A DNA stretch of 64,000 nt, from contig NC_088302.1 of assembly GCF_032854445.1 (NCBI RefSeq), forward strand, positions 57,886,237 through 57,950,236, given 5' to 3'. Below the pieces are notes generated by a model. That model saw nothing but the letters and a program-made list of their open reading frames with translations, was not told the DNA's origin and did no database searches. The stretch is from Liolophura sinensis (lineage: Eukaryota > Mollusca > Polyplacophora > Chitonida > Chitonidae). This document shows positions 34,352 through 47,300 of this stretch, piece after piece (the first letter of the stretch is position 1; each line of letters starts with the position of its first letter). The translations under genes and the position numbers were made by a program.

Positions 34352-34540
34352 AAATCTGGTGAAGAGAACCCCCAAAAAACAGTTATATGGAAGTAGATCC
34401 CTTCAGAAGATCTCACAAAATCTGGTGAAGAGAATTCAAGAGAAACAGTTTTATGAGCGTAGATGCCTTCAGAGCATCTCAGTCACTTAAATCTGGTGAT
34501 GAGAACCCAAGAAAAACATTTACATGGAAGTAGATGCCTT
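34352..34540. repeat. 66-71-bp repeat spanning the ANAPC10 start-exon acceptor
   Basis: AAATCTGGTGAAGAGAA begins units at about 34352, 34418 and 34489, each followed by ACAGTTATATGGAAGTAGAT-like text. The first unit contains the putative 3' splice site of the ANAPC10 start exon (minus strand TTCTCTTCACCAG), so the others are upstream copies of it. Inverted pieces of the same unit recur at 34900-35020. Confidence 0.75.
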
Positions 34541-34550
34541 CAATTTATTT

Positions 34551-34686
34551 CTTTTTTTTATTTGATTGGTGTTTTACCCTGTACTCAAGAATATTTCACT
34601 TATGACGGCAACCAGCATTATGGTGGGAGGAAACCGGGCAAAGCCCTGTGGGCCCTGTGGGGACCCACGACCATCCGCAGGTTGCA
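34551..34686 (-). mobile_element. SINE, minus orientation (left of an opposed pair)
   Basis: TTTATTTGATTGGTGTTTTA, AGCATTATGGTGGGAGGAAA and GACCATCCGCAGGTTG mark the 3' half. An AluYa-like opposed partner follows 76 bp to the right in the other orientation (34763-34898); the family is the window's main SINE and not Alu. Confidence 0.85.
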
Positions 34687-34762
34687 TTTGTAAAAAGAAC
34701 AATAGATGAATGGAAGTAGATGCCCTCAGAACAATAAAAAGGAACAATTTATCCCATTATCC

Positions 34763-34898
34763 CAACCTGCGGATGATTGTGTGTTTCCCCCGGGCTCTGC
34801 TCGGTTTACACCCACCACAATGCTGGCCACCGTCGTATCAGTGAAATATTCTTGAGTACGGGGTAAAACACCAATCAAATAAATAAATAAATAAATTT
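34763..34898 (+). mobile_element. SINE, plus orientation (right of an opposed pair)
   Basis: CAACCTGCGGATGATTGTGT through CCACAATGCTGGCCACCGTC to four AAAT units. The opposed pair and the surrounding inverted pieces (34489-34540 against 34900-34950; 34694-34756 against 34958-35018) could fold back in RNA. Confidence 0.85.
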
Positions 34899-35380
34899 AA
34901 GGCATCTACTTCCATATAAATGTTTTTCTTGGGTTCTCATCACCATATTTAATGAAATGTTCTGAGGGCATCTACTTCCATTTATCTATTGTTCTTTTCA
35001 TTGTTCCATTTATCCCCAGAAAGTCTTGGGTCAGAGGCTCATCTGCCTATCAAAACCCTCAGGAACACTCACTGTAGTATATGGCCTAAAATTCTGTCAC
35101 TGACTAACTTACTAAGTGCCTGATTCCATTTATCTACTTGCAATGATTCCTAATTGAAAATATAAGTTTCAGTTGTAAAATTATTTCAGGGCTAAAAATG
35201 CACTTCTTTGGAAGATGTCTCACCACAAATACTAAATTTCACCTAAAGTTTGGTATATACATGTAAAAGCAGATGAAGACTGCATTATGATGTTTTTGCG
35301 GACAAATTAACATTTTGACATGTTTGAGTGGCAATTAAAAGTTGGGAAGGAAGTACACCAAGAAAGTCTTTCTTATGGAT
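34899..35380. other. Intergenic, inverted repeat scraps, no gene
   Basis: 34900-35020 repeats the 66-71-bp unit in inverted orientation. The rest is unremarkable AT-rich sequence. Confidence 0.45.
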
Positions 35381-35426
35381 ATACAACTATTTGGTTTATT
35401 AACATGACATTTCGATATAGTTACTG

Positions 35427-35460
35427 ACATCGTTATCAAGTAATCACTTGATAACGATGT
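35427..35460. repeat. Perfect 15-bp hairpin
   Basis: ACATCGTTATCAAGT, loop AATC, ACTTGATAACGATGT. The same words recur in the adjacent larger inverted repeat. Confidence 0.95.
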
Positions 35461-35465
35461 TAGTA

Positions 35466-35600
35466 GGCCTTATATACAACTGTATGGTTTATTAACATGA
35501 TGCTTCGATGTAGTTACTAACATCGTTATCAAGTGACTATTAGATCCAGTAACTACAGAGAAGCATCGTGTTAATAAACCATACAGCTGTATATAGGGCC
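35466..35600. repeat. 53-bp-arm inverted repeat (foldback/MITE-like)
   Basis: The left arm starts GGCCTTATATACAACTGTAT (35466-35518). The right arm (35548-35600) is its complement with about five mismatches, around a 29-base loop. A diverged half copy lies immediately left (from about 35380), sharing GGTTTATTAACATGA. No protein is encoded and the function is unknown. Confidence 0.9.
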
Positions 35601-37741
35601 TAGGAGGGATTCAGGTTCTCGAGGGTTCTGTGGTGAAAGTAGGATCGTTTGCACATGTAACGGAAATTGGGGTTAGATTACACGTTAGGCCCACATAGCC
35701 TGTCTTAGCCCTACACCTTTAATACTATCCTCTTAGTTTACCATTCTCACCTAAGAAACTAATTAACTCGCTGTGTGGTGGTCACATTAACTGCTAGAGC
35801 TCCGGGGTACGGAGAACTTCAGTCGTACTGACTGCCTCACCATAAACAGACATGACCGTGACCTACTTCTGGGTTTGAAATGCAACTGAGTTTTGGCACT
35901 GAAATCCTTAAGAAAACTATCATATTTCTATTCTCACCTGCCAGAACAACTTCAGCCTTCTTAATTCAATCCAAAAAGGAATAAAAAAGAACTTTTAGTG
36001 CAGGTTAATTTGGGTGAAATCAGCATGGACTGTAGTGAAATCTCTCCCATCGAGTTGGAGTTAGCTGACTTGCGATGATTTGTTTGAGAGACAGCGATGG
36101 GCTCACTGTTACGATGAATGTCAGAATTCTAGATGGACTAAACCTTGGTTTGATCTAAATAAACTACTAACATACGGATATCGCCACAAAAGACAAGAAA
36201 ACAAATAAGTCATAATCAAAGGTGGAGTATAGTTTTTTTTTTATTTGAGAACACTCTCCATTTGCCCATGTACGTGAAGGCTGTTCACCGACAGGATTCT
36301 CACCCCAATTTCTGCTATAAGTGCGTGCGCCCCCTATGTGGAACTCCTGTGAATGTGAATCCCTCATAGGCACCAAATCCATACGAAACACTTTCCCAGC
36401 GGACAACACTTTAGTTTTCTCTAACAGGAAATGTGTTAAATTCCCCTAAAAATTTTCCCTACAGAACTGATGAATCCATCAAAATAAAGTAAAATGTGAC
36501 ATTTGAAAAATGCTACACTTCAAGGTACATTACAGGAAGAAGTGTTGTCTGAAAATGGATTAACATGTAATAAATTAATAACACATTGATTTCAATATGC
36601 CAGTATTGACTATAACATTGACATTTGATCAAACGACTTCAGTATCTGTAAATGTGGCCAAAATGCACATCCAGAGTGCGTATTTCACACAACATAATCA
36701 TGAATTCTACAATATCAGCAGTTGCTGTTAGTAATGTAAGTACAACAACAACAAGCACCTGTCACATTACATAAGATAACAAAGAAGACCTGTGTATCTA
36801 AACAACGACGCTTGTTTGCGTGAGATTTGCAGATTTAAGCAGTACAGGTCGTTATTTCACAAATTTGTTCGCGAAACTCACACAAAATGAAGAAAAATAT
36901 ATCCCTTTTTCGGTCTGTTCCCCGTTCCCTCGTCTGGAGAGAGAGTGCACTTGTATATTGGATCTGACTTATATCCGGTAAAATTGTTATTTTATTAGAA
37001 AAAAAAACTCATTTTCATACAGTAACAATTTTTGTAGTTACAACCAAGCAATTTTATCTAAATTGCGTATTACCTCCAAAATTAATTACATTTACCTTGC
37101 TTTTTGCCTAAGAAATATGGCATATATGGTGTTAGTCAAGTATTTGCATTCACCGGCCTAACAGAAACATATCAAGAAAGTTGTAGAAACAGTGTATCAT
37201 TGTTATTCATTGTTATTTTCTTACTCACGAAGTTAGCTTACTCCAAAAGTTAAGAGATAGCCCACTTGTAAACTTAAGATACATGTACTACACACAGTAC
37301 ACTGCATTCTTAGATGTATGCACTGAAACGTTTGGTTGTTACACATGCACCAAGTCTATAGCAGGTGAAACCATCTGATGGTTACCCTCAACATATCGCT
37401 AAAATGTAACCCAATTTGTAACTGGGCTGATAAATTAACCCTACTGGTAGACCCTTAACCTAATGACGGATTTATTAAGTAGATTGATACAGTCTACATG
37501 ATAATGTTCCTTTATTTATTTATTTACTTGTTATTTATTTCATAACAAACTGAAGGTTATTTTACTGAGATGAAGACGACGTCAGGATTACGGAAATGAG
37601 TGGTACCCTGGAGGGGACGAGCTAGGCCGGGTGTCTCAATCATGATGTCAGTGAGCTGTATGAACTTCAAGGTACTGCACGATGTTATCACTACAATATT
37701 ACAGCAGTAGGCCTACTTCACAATAAATACAGCACACTGTA
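35601..37741. other. ANAPC10-AASDH intergenic region, no gene
   Basis: Should contain the promoters of both divergent genes. No TATA box, initiator or CpG-dense promoter could be fixed by eye. The minus-strand frame at 36167-36409 has no known motif. Confidence 0.4.
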
Positions 37742-38034
37742 GGGGCCTATAGGGGGCCAATGTGGCCGAGGTGGTTGGCATGCGAGTGAGAAGCAGTCAT
37801 GACAATGACTCGGAAGTCTCTCACCATTGCGGTCACTGTCAGTTCAAGCCCAGCTCATGCTGGTTTCCCCTTTGGCCGTACTTGGTACTTGGGAAGGCCT
37901 ATCAGCAACTGGTGGATGGTTGTGGGTTTTCCCCAGGGTCTGCCCAGTTCCTTCCCATTATAATGCTGGCCGCAGTCATGGAAGTGAAATATTCTTGAGT
38001 ATGGCGTAAAACACCAAACAAATAAATATATAAA
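37742..38034 (+). mobile_element. Full-length tRNA-derived SINE
   Basis: A 293-bp copy bounded by an 11-bp target duplication, AGCACACTGTA (37731-37741 and 38035-38045). The head GGCCAATGTGGCCGAGGTGG has an A-box-like TGGCCGAGGTGG and a box B in CAGTTCAAGCCCAGCTC. The body contains GGTGGATGGTTGTGGGTTTT, and the 3' end ACACCAAACAAATAAATATA. It ends 156 bp before the AASDH start codon, so it may contribute to the 5' leader or promoter. Confidence 0.92.
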
Positions 38035-38190
38035 AGCACACTGTATATATGTGTAAGCATGCCATGATGTATGTATAATTGATAATACCTCTGTATTTTC
38101 CACAGTGGATGTGATCTGACCCATAAAAGCCAAATAGCTTGGAGAATGTGGTTTGTTGATGATTGAAGATTTAGGTAGACTGACTGCACC

Positions 38191-38322
38191 ATGACACAAA
38201 CTCTTCATAGCCTGTTTGATGCTGCAGCTGTCAAATACGCTCATCATATTGCCGTTTTGTATGACGATGGAGAAAACATTGTGAGAAAAACCTATAGACA
38301 GGTACAGAAGGATGCTCAACAG
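38191..38322 (+). CDS. AASDH: AASDH exon 1 (residues 1-44)
   Basis: The ATG at 38191 opens MTQTLHSLFDAAAVKYAHHI, the usual short N-terminal helix of adenylate-forming enzymes (LxxLFxxxAxxxPxxxA). The donor is CAACAG then GTAATC, phase 0. No upstream in-frame alternative matches the family. Confidence 0.9.
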
Positions 38323-41300
38323 GTAATCTCAGCCATTGCTGGCTCAGTGAGATATAGTGCTACCCTGGAAACCATATAACCTTCTTTAACAAGGTCATGT
38401 GTTTGAGATAAGGCCGGGCAAAGCTGACCTAATTATGAGAAAACAGGGTGGAGGGATACAAGGGGAGGTCATTATGGTTGCCTAGGTAACAATAAGGGGT
38501 CAGCAGCACTTGTATGACTATTTGTCCAGTAATACATTCATAAAAGTCCATGTGCCCAACATGAATATCACATGCAAATCTGCACACTACTGGGACAGTT
38601 CCAGTAACTTGTCATTGATTTGCTGGAGGCACTCCGGTATCCTCCACCTACAAAACTGGTCACTAAGTGAAAAATTGCAGAGCAGCAGTCCAAAAAAAAA
38701 AAAAAAAAAAGATCAGAAAAAAGCCAGGCAAATGAATAAGTAATACAATAATGACACAATGTCATGAAATCCTGGGGCCAAGGAAACATGGCGTGACATG
38801 TCTAATTTTGTCATGGTATGAAATGTCATTTTTATTAGGAAGTATGAAAGAACAAGGTTAAGTTCTTATGCAGATTTGTATTGTTATCATAATTAGTAAA
38901 GTCAAATGTCAGTAAAACATTTACGTCTATTTTAGATTAAGGATGCCCTTAAAGAGCTGGATGCCTGCGGCAGAGTCATTGGCCTGTGCTGCCCTCCTAC
39001 GGATATGTTACCATCTTTACTGCTTGGGTAGGAAACATTTCAGGGCTCTCTGTGCATGGCATTGCTGAAATTTATAGAAATATATATTCATTTACCAATC
39101 AAAACATTACAGTCTCTTAAAAATTCTGAACTAGTGAATCTGTGGATAACATATAATCCATATAGGCAACGTTTCAGGGTAGATGAAGCAATGTTACACT
39201 CCTGACAGAATGTACTGATACCAGGACATGGGCGATTCATTCACTGCCAAACTCAGGCCATTGATCACTAGTTTTACAACACAAATATACATGTATCTGT
39301 TTCTAGTATACTGAGTGCCGGGTCATCCTTTCACCCTGTTGACCTTTATGGAGGAAGATACAGCTTACAAGGGCTCAGGCTGTTGGAAGTGGACTACTTG
39401 ATCATTGATGTGGATAGCTTACAGGTTAGGAGTCGGCAGTGTTAGCTTACGTACCACTGGAAAAGGACAACAGAGATAAATACATTGTTCAACCATGACA
39501 TAAACAGTTGTGAAAAGGACATGACAGGTTGTGACCCAGATCTGATCAGTTGTGAAAATGACATGACAGGTTGTGACCCAGATCTGATCAGTTGTGAAAA
39601 TGACATGACAGGCTGGTCAGTTGTGAAAATGACATGACAGGTTGTGACCCAGATCTGGTCAATTGTGAAAATGACATGACAGGCTGTGACCCAGATCTGA
39701 TCAGTTGTGAAAATGACTTGACAGGTTGTGACCTAGATCTGATCAGTTGTGAAAATGACATGACAGGCTGTGACCCAGATCTGATCAGTTGTGAAAACCA
39801 CATCTTCAGATTGTGGTTTAGGCACTCAAAGAACTAATTGGATTGACACACAACTACATATAGTTTGGTGGTGTTGGCTAATATTGAGGATTCAAGATGA
39901 TAAAAAAGATTAAAGTGTACTTTGTAGAAATATTGCAAAAAGTTGTAAAATTTTTAAATAAACAATGATAACAGTTGAAATAGTTGAACTTAAATGAAAT
40001 AATGTCTCCCTTCTTCAGGAAGTTGAGTGTTTTCTGAGGAGAGCTGATATTTCTGTTAGCCTATCCCCAAATACATTCCTCTTGGACTGTGGCTACCTCA
40101 TCCTTAGATTGACATCAGGCAAATGTTATACCTCTTCTGTAAGGGTAAGAGCAGGGGAGATAACTGCATACTGCATAACTACATCAGGGACGACAGGTGT
40201 GCCTAAGGTCGTGAGAGTTCCACACAGATGTATTGTACCAAACATCGTTCATCTCAGGTAAGAGGTAATATGTGCTGGTGAGAGAGGCTTTAAACATTAT
40301 AGTATTATGATGCTACTGTGACCGGATATGTTACGCTGTAAGGCAGTGGCTGGTGCATTATAAACACTGTGACTAAACTACTGTAGCTATGTAGGTGGAC
40401 TAGGGATGTAGTGACTGGTGTGTTATAACACTGTGAGTAAACTACTACAGCTATGGGGATGTAGCGGTGGGTGTGTTATAACACTGTGACTAAACTACTA
40501 TAGCTACTGTGAAGTACTTAATGTTTGTGTGGAACTAATTTTCGCCGATTTCACAGTCAATAAATTACTGCGAAAAATAATTCCAGTAAAAAAAATATCC
40601 AGTATTGAATCATATACTAGAGGTAGTAGTAATAATGAAGTGAAATCTTTGCCAGGGTGATGGGAGTTGTGCTGAGAAAGCCCTACGGGCTAGGTAAATT
40701 TTTTAACAGTAAAGAAGGGAAATTATGGTTTAAGTATATGCAAACTCTGATGCTAAGGCTTGGTGAGTATAAAACAAAGTATGAGTTTATTCGTTTTTAA
40801 TTTGATCCATCTTTGCTATGCTTGTAAAGCGGAAGAAAAGTAGATACCAGCATGTGCTGGCTTCTAATGAATGTGGCTCTGATACACACTATCCCATTGG
40901 CTGTGTCTCTCCTGTGGTCCAATGAGTGAGCTTCTAACAAACTGTGAAGTGTGTACAACAACATAATGGCCGTTTAACAACTACGACAATGTTTGTGGTT
41001 TCTGACCTGCTACAGAGGACGATGAAAACAATGCAAAACTTACCATGTTGCTTGATAAAGAATGAGTGACTGGTGCCGATAATGGTGAATATATGTTTTA
41101 TGTTGAACTGCTCTAAAGGCGACAGGTCACTTTGCCAGGTGTTTAAAAGCACTCATCAATGATTCGAAAAGAAGTGAGACCTGTTTGAGTACTGCTCACA
41201 GTAGGTGCGAAAGTAATCTTCTTACTTAGTGATAATCCATCCCCGACTGTTTTAATCTTTGATCCAGATCATGAGGATTAGCAACAGCGCAGGAAACAAA

Positions 41301-44300
41301 GGAGATTTAAGCCATCAATGAAGATACCTGCTTGACATGCTTGAACAATTTTGGCCGTATTATATCTTGGAAAATTTTAAGATTTGCTTTTCAGTATTTT
41401 CTTAAATACGCGAAAATTAATTCCAGCAAATAAGAAGTACTTTACAATATGTAGGTAGGCTGGGGATGTAGTGACTGGTGTGTTATAACACTTCTACTAT
41501 GAACTACTATAGCTGTGAGGTGGGCTGGGGATGTAGTGACTGGTGTGTTATAACACTGTGACTAAACTACTATAGCTGTGATGTGGGCTGGGGATGTAGT
41601 GACTGTTGTGTTATAACACTGGGACTAAACTACTATAGCTGTGATGTGGGCTGGGGATGTAGTGACTGTTGTGTTATAAACACTGTGACCAAACTACTCT
41701 AGGTGTGAGGTGGGCTGGGGATGTAGTGACTGTTGTGTTATAAACACTGTGACTAAACTACTATAGGTGTGAGGTGGGCTGGGGATGTAGTGATTGGTGT
41801 GTTATAACACTGGGACTAAACTACTATAGCTGTGTAGGTTGGCTGGGAATGTAGTGACTGGTGTGTTATAAACACTGTGTCTAAACCACTGAATAAAGTC
41901 TATGAGCTGAGTGAGGGCAACCTTGTCTTCCTGGCCTCACTTTTGACCTTTGATTGCAGTGTAGTAGAGATTTTCTTGATTATGTTATGTCATTATCCGT
42001 TTATTGTTTAGTGAAATCTTTGAGCTGAGTGAGGATGATCTGCTCTTCCTGGCGTCACCTCTGACCTTTGACCCCAGCATTGTGGAGATATTCCTGGCCT
42101 TGACCTCTGGAGCTCGCATTCTGATCACACTACAGCTGATCAGAATGGTTCCCAGGAAGTTTGTCAACATGGTGACTGACAGACATCATGTGACAGTTCT
42201 GCAGGTGAGACAACATGTGTCAGTTCTACAGGTGAGACAGCATGTGATAGTTCTACAGGTAAGACATCTTGAGACAGTTTTACATGTAAGACATCATGTG
42301 ATAGTTCTCCAGGTGAGACAACATGTTCCAGTTCTACAGGTAAGACATCATGTGCCGGTTGTACAGGTGAGATATCATGTGACATTTCTTCAGGTGATAC
42401 ATCATATGACAGTGTTACAGGTAAGACACCATGTGATAGTTCTACAAGTGAGACATCATGAAACATTTCTACAGGTGAGATATCATGAGACGGTTTTACA
42501 TGTAAGACATGTGGAAGTTGTTGAGGTAAGACAGTATGTGACAGCTCTACAGGTAAGACATCGTGTGACAGTTCTACAAGTGAGACATCATGAGACAGTT
42601 TTACATGTAAGACATCATGTGATAATTCTTCAGGTGAGACATCGTATGACAGTTCTACAGATAAGACATCATGTGACAGTTCTACAGGTGAGATATCACG
42701 AGACAGTTTTACATGTAAGACATCATGTGGTAATTCTTCAGGTGAGACATCATATGACGGTTCTACAGGTGAGATATCTTGAGGCAGTTTTACATGTAAG
42801 AAAACAGGTGGTAGTTCTACAGGTGAGACAACATGAGACAGTTGTACAGGTAAGACATAATGTGGCAATTGAACAGGTGAGATATCATGGGACAGTTTTA
42901 CATGTAAGACATCATGTGGTAATTCTTCAGGTGAGACAGCTCTACAGGTGAGATATCTTGAGACAGTTTTACCTTTAAGGCAACAGGTGGTAGATCTACA
43001 TGTGAGACAACATGTGACAGTTGTACAGGTAAGAGATCATGTGGCAGTTCTACGGGTGAGATATCATGAGACAGTTTTGCATGTAAGACATCATGTGGTA
43101 ATTTTTCAGGTGAGACATCATATGACAGTTCTACAGGTAAGACATCCTGTGACAGTTCTACAGGTGAGATATCTTGAGACCGTTTTACATTTAAGACAAC
43201 ATGTGGTAGTTCTACAGGTGAAACAACATGTGACAGTTGTAGAGGTAAGACATCATGTGGCAGTTGTACAGGTGAGATATCATGTGACAGCTCTTCAGAT
43301 GAGACAACATGTGGCAGTTCTACAGGTGATACATCATGTGACAGCTCTACAGGGGAGACATCATGAGACAGTTGTACATGTAAGACAACATGTGTTAGTT
43401 CTTCAGGTGAGACAACCTTGACAGTTGTACAGGTAAGACATCATATGACAGCTCTACAGGTAAGACATCATGTGACAGCTCTACAGGTGAGATATCATGT
43501 GACAGTTCTACAGTTGAGGGAATCATGGGTGAGACAGGTGAGACATCATGATGCAGTTTTTCATGTAGGACATCATGTGATAGGTCTTCATGTGGTAGGT
43601 CTTCAGGTGTGACATGTGACAGTTCTTCAGGTAAGACATCGTGTGATGTGCCATTTGTACAGGTGAGATATCATGTGATGGCTCAGCAGTTGAGACATCA
43701 TGTGACAGTTCTTCAGGTGAGACAAGATGTGGTAATTCTACAGGTAAGACAGCATGTGCCGGTTCTACAGGTGAGAAATCATGTGACAGTTTTACAGGTG
43801 AGACATCATGAGACAGTGTTTCATGTAAGACATCATGTGGTAGTTCTTCAGGTGAGATATTGTGTGACAGCTCTACAGGTAAGACATCATGTGATGTGAC
43901 AGTTCAACAGGTAAGACACCATGTGACAGTTCTATAGCTAAGACATCATATGAACTAATAGTGTGTCACCTACCATCTGAGCTGACATGGCCATGTGAGA
44001 TAATAATATGTGTCGCATTCCATCTGAGCTGACATAAGGCCTTGTAAAATAATAATATGTGTCACATACCATCTGAACCGACATGGCCATGTGAGATAAT
44101 AATGTGTCATCTACCATCTGAACTGACATGGCCATGTGAGATAATAATGTGTGTTACATACCATCTGAGCTGACATGGCCATGTGAGATAATAATATGTG
44201 TCACATTCCATCTGAGCTGACATAAGGCCTTGTAAAATAATAATATGTGTCACATACCATCTGAACCGACATGGCCATGTGGGATAATAATGTGTGTTAC

Positions 44301-47300
44301 ATACCATCTGAGCTGACATGGCCATGTGAGATAATAATATGTCGCATTCCATCTGAGCTGACATAAGGCCTTGTAAAATAATAATATGTGTCACATACCA
44401 TCTGAACCGACATGGTCATGTGAGATAATAAAGTGTGTTACATACCATCTGAGCTGACATGGCCATGTGAGATAATAATGTGTCATCTATCATCTGAGCT
44501 GACATAAGGCCTTGTGAAATAATAATATTGTCACATACTATCTGAACCGACATGGCCATGTGAGATAATAATGTGTGTCGCATTCCATCTGAGCTGACAT
44601 AAGGCCTTGTGAAATAATAATATGTGTCGCATTCCATCTGAGCCGACATGGCCATGTGGGATAATAATGTGTGTCGCATTCCATCTGAGCTGACATAAGG
44701 CCTTGTGAAATAATAATATGTGTCGCATTCCATCTGAGCCGACATAGCCATGTGGGACAATAATGTGTCTATCATCTGAGCTGACATAAGGCCTTGTGAA
44801 ATAATAATATGTGTCACATACCATCTGAACCGACATGGCCATGTGAGATAATAATATGTGTCACCTACCATCTGAGCTGACATGGCTATGTGGGATAATA
44901 ATGTGTGTGACATACCATCTGAACTGACATGGCCATGTGAGATAATGTGTGTTACATACCATCTGAGCTGACTTGGCCATGTGAGGTAATAATGTGCGTC
45001 ACATACCATCTGAACTGACATGGCCATGTGAGATAATGTGGGTTACATATCATCTGAACTGACATGGCCATGTGAGATAATTATGTGTGTCACATACCAT
45101 CTGAGCCGACATGGCCATGTGAGATTATGTGTGTCACATACCATCTGGGGTGATTTATGACCATGAGAGATAATAATGTGTGTCACATACCATCTGAGCC
45201 AACATGGCCATGTGAGATAATGTGTGTCACATACCATCTGGGGTGATTTATGACCATGAGAGATAATAATGTGTGTCACATACCATCTGAACCGACATGG
45301 CCATGTGAGATAATAATGTGTGTCACATACCATCTGAGCCCACATGGCCATGTGAGATAAGGTGTGTCACATACCATCTGAGCTGACCATTAGAGATAAT
45401 AATGTGTCACATACCATCTGAGCTGATTTATGACCGTTAGAGATAATAAGGTGTGTCACACACCATCTGCGCTGATATATGGCCATAGGACATAAGAATG
45501 TGTGTCATCTACCATCTGAGCTGATGTGAGATGATAATGTGTGATGGGTTATGTTTCAGGTGACACCAACAATAGTTTCAAATCTGGGAACAGAACTTAT
45601 CAGGTCGTGCTTACTGAGTGAGACGACCAAATTGAGAACTCTTGTGTTTGGAGGTGAGAAATGTCCCTCGTACAGTATGCTGGGAAGATGGCGGTCAGGT
45701 GGCAACCAGACCAAACTGTTCAATGTTTATGGAACCACTGAAGTGTCCTGCTGGGCAACATATTACAGAATCGCAGACATCGATGTAACTTCAGGGTATG
45801 TGAAAATAGCCATATTAGTCAGAATTGTGTCTAATATATCATTTGAGAAAGTTGTAATAAGATTCTCCTGATTTCCTCGAAATAGTCCTCGAAAAGTTGG
45901 TTCTGGAGATATCCCAGTGGGCTAATGTAGACTATATCCCAGTGGGCTAATGTAGACTATATCCCAGTGGGCTAATGTAGACTATATCCCAGTGGGCCAT
46001 TGTAGACTATATCCCAGTGGGCTATTGTAGACTATATCCCAGTGGGCTATTGTAGACTATATCCCAGTGGGCTGTTGTAGACTAGTGTATTGTTTACATG
46101 TAACTTTCTGGAGATATCCCAGTGAGCTATTGTAGACTATATCCCAGTGGGCTATTGTAGACTATATTCCAGTGGGCTATTGTAGACTATATCCCAGTGG
46201 GCTATTGTAGACTAGTGTATTGTTTACATGTAACTTTCTGGAGATATCCCAGTGAGCTATTGTAGACTATATCCCAGTGGGCTATTGTAGACTATATTCC
46301 AGTGGGCTATTGTAGACTAGTGTATTGTTTACATGTAACTTTCTGGAGATATCCCAGTGAGCTATTGTAGACTATATCCCAGTGGGCTAATGTAGACTAT
46401 ATCCCAGTGGGCTATTGTAGACTATATCCCAGTGGGCTATTGTAGACTAGTGTATTGTTTACATGTAACTTTCTGGAGATATCCCAGTGGGCTAATGTAG
46501 ACTATATCCCAGTGGGTTAATGTAGACTATATCCCAGTGGGCCATTGTAGACTATATCCCAGTGGGCTATTGTAGACTATATCCCAGTGGGCTATTGTAG
46601 ACTATATCCCAGTGGGCTGTTGTAGACTAGTGTATTGTTTACATGTAACTTTCTGGAGATATCCCAGTGAGCTATTGTAGACTATATCCCAGTGGGCTAT
46701 TGTAGACTATATTCCAGTGGGCTATTGTAGACTATATCCCAGTGGGCTATTGTAGACTAGTGTATTGTTTACATGTAACTTTCTGGAGATATCCCAGTGA
46801 GCTATTGTAGACTATATTCCAGTGGGCTATTGTAGACTAGTGTATTGTTTACATGTAACTTTCTGGAGATATCCCAGTGGGCTATTGTAGACTATATCCC
46901 AGTGGGCTATTGTAGACTAGTGTATTGTTTACATGTAACTTTCTGGAGATATCCCAGTGGGCTATTGTACAGTAGTGTATTGTTTACATGTAACTTTCTG
47001 GAGATATCCCAGTGAGCTATTGTAGACTGTGTATCCCAGTGGGCTATTGTAGACTATATTCCAGTGGGCTATTGTAGACTAGTGTATTGTTTACATGTAA
47101 CTTTCTGGAGATATCCCAGTGTGCTACTGTAGACTAGTGTATTGTTCACATGTAACTTTCTGGAGATTTCCTTGTGTGCTACTGTAGACTAGTGTATTGT
47201 TTACATGTAACTTTCTGGAGATATCCCAGTGGGATATTGTAGACTACTGTATTGTTTACATGTAACTTTCTGGAGATATTCCAGTGGGATATTGTAGACT

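Noticed and set aside
42164-42868. Minus-strand 234-codon frame over the 27-bp array
   Set aside because: Antisense shadow of the exon 5 junction array, with no start context or homology.
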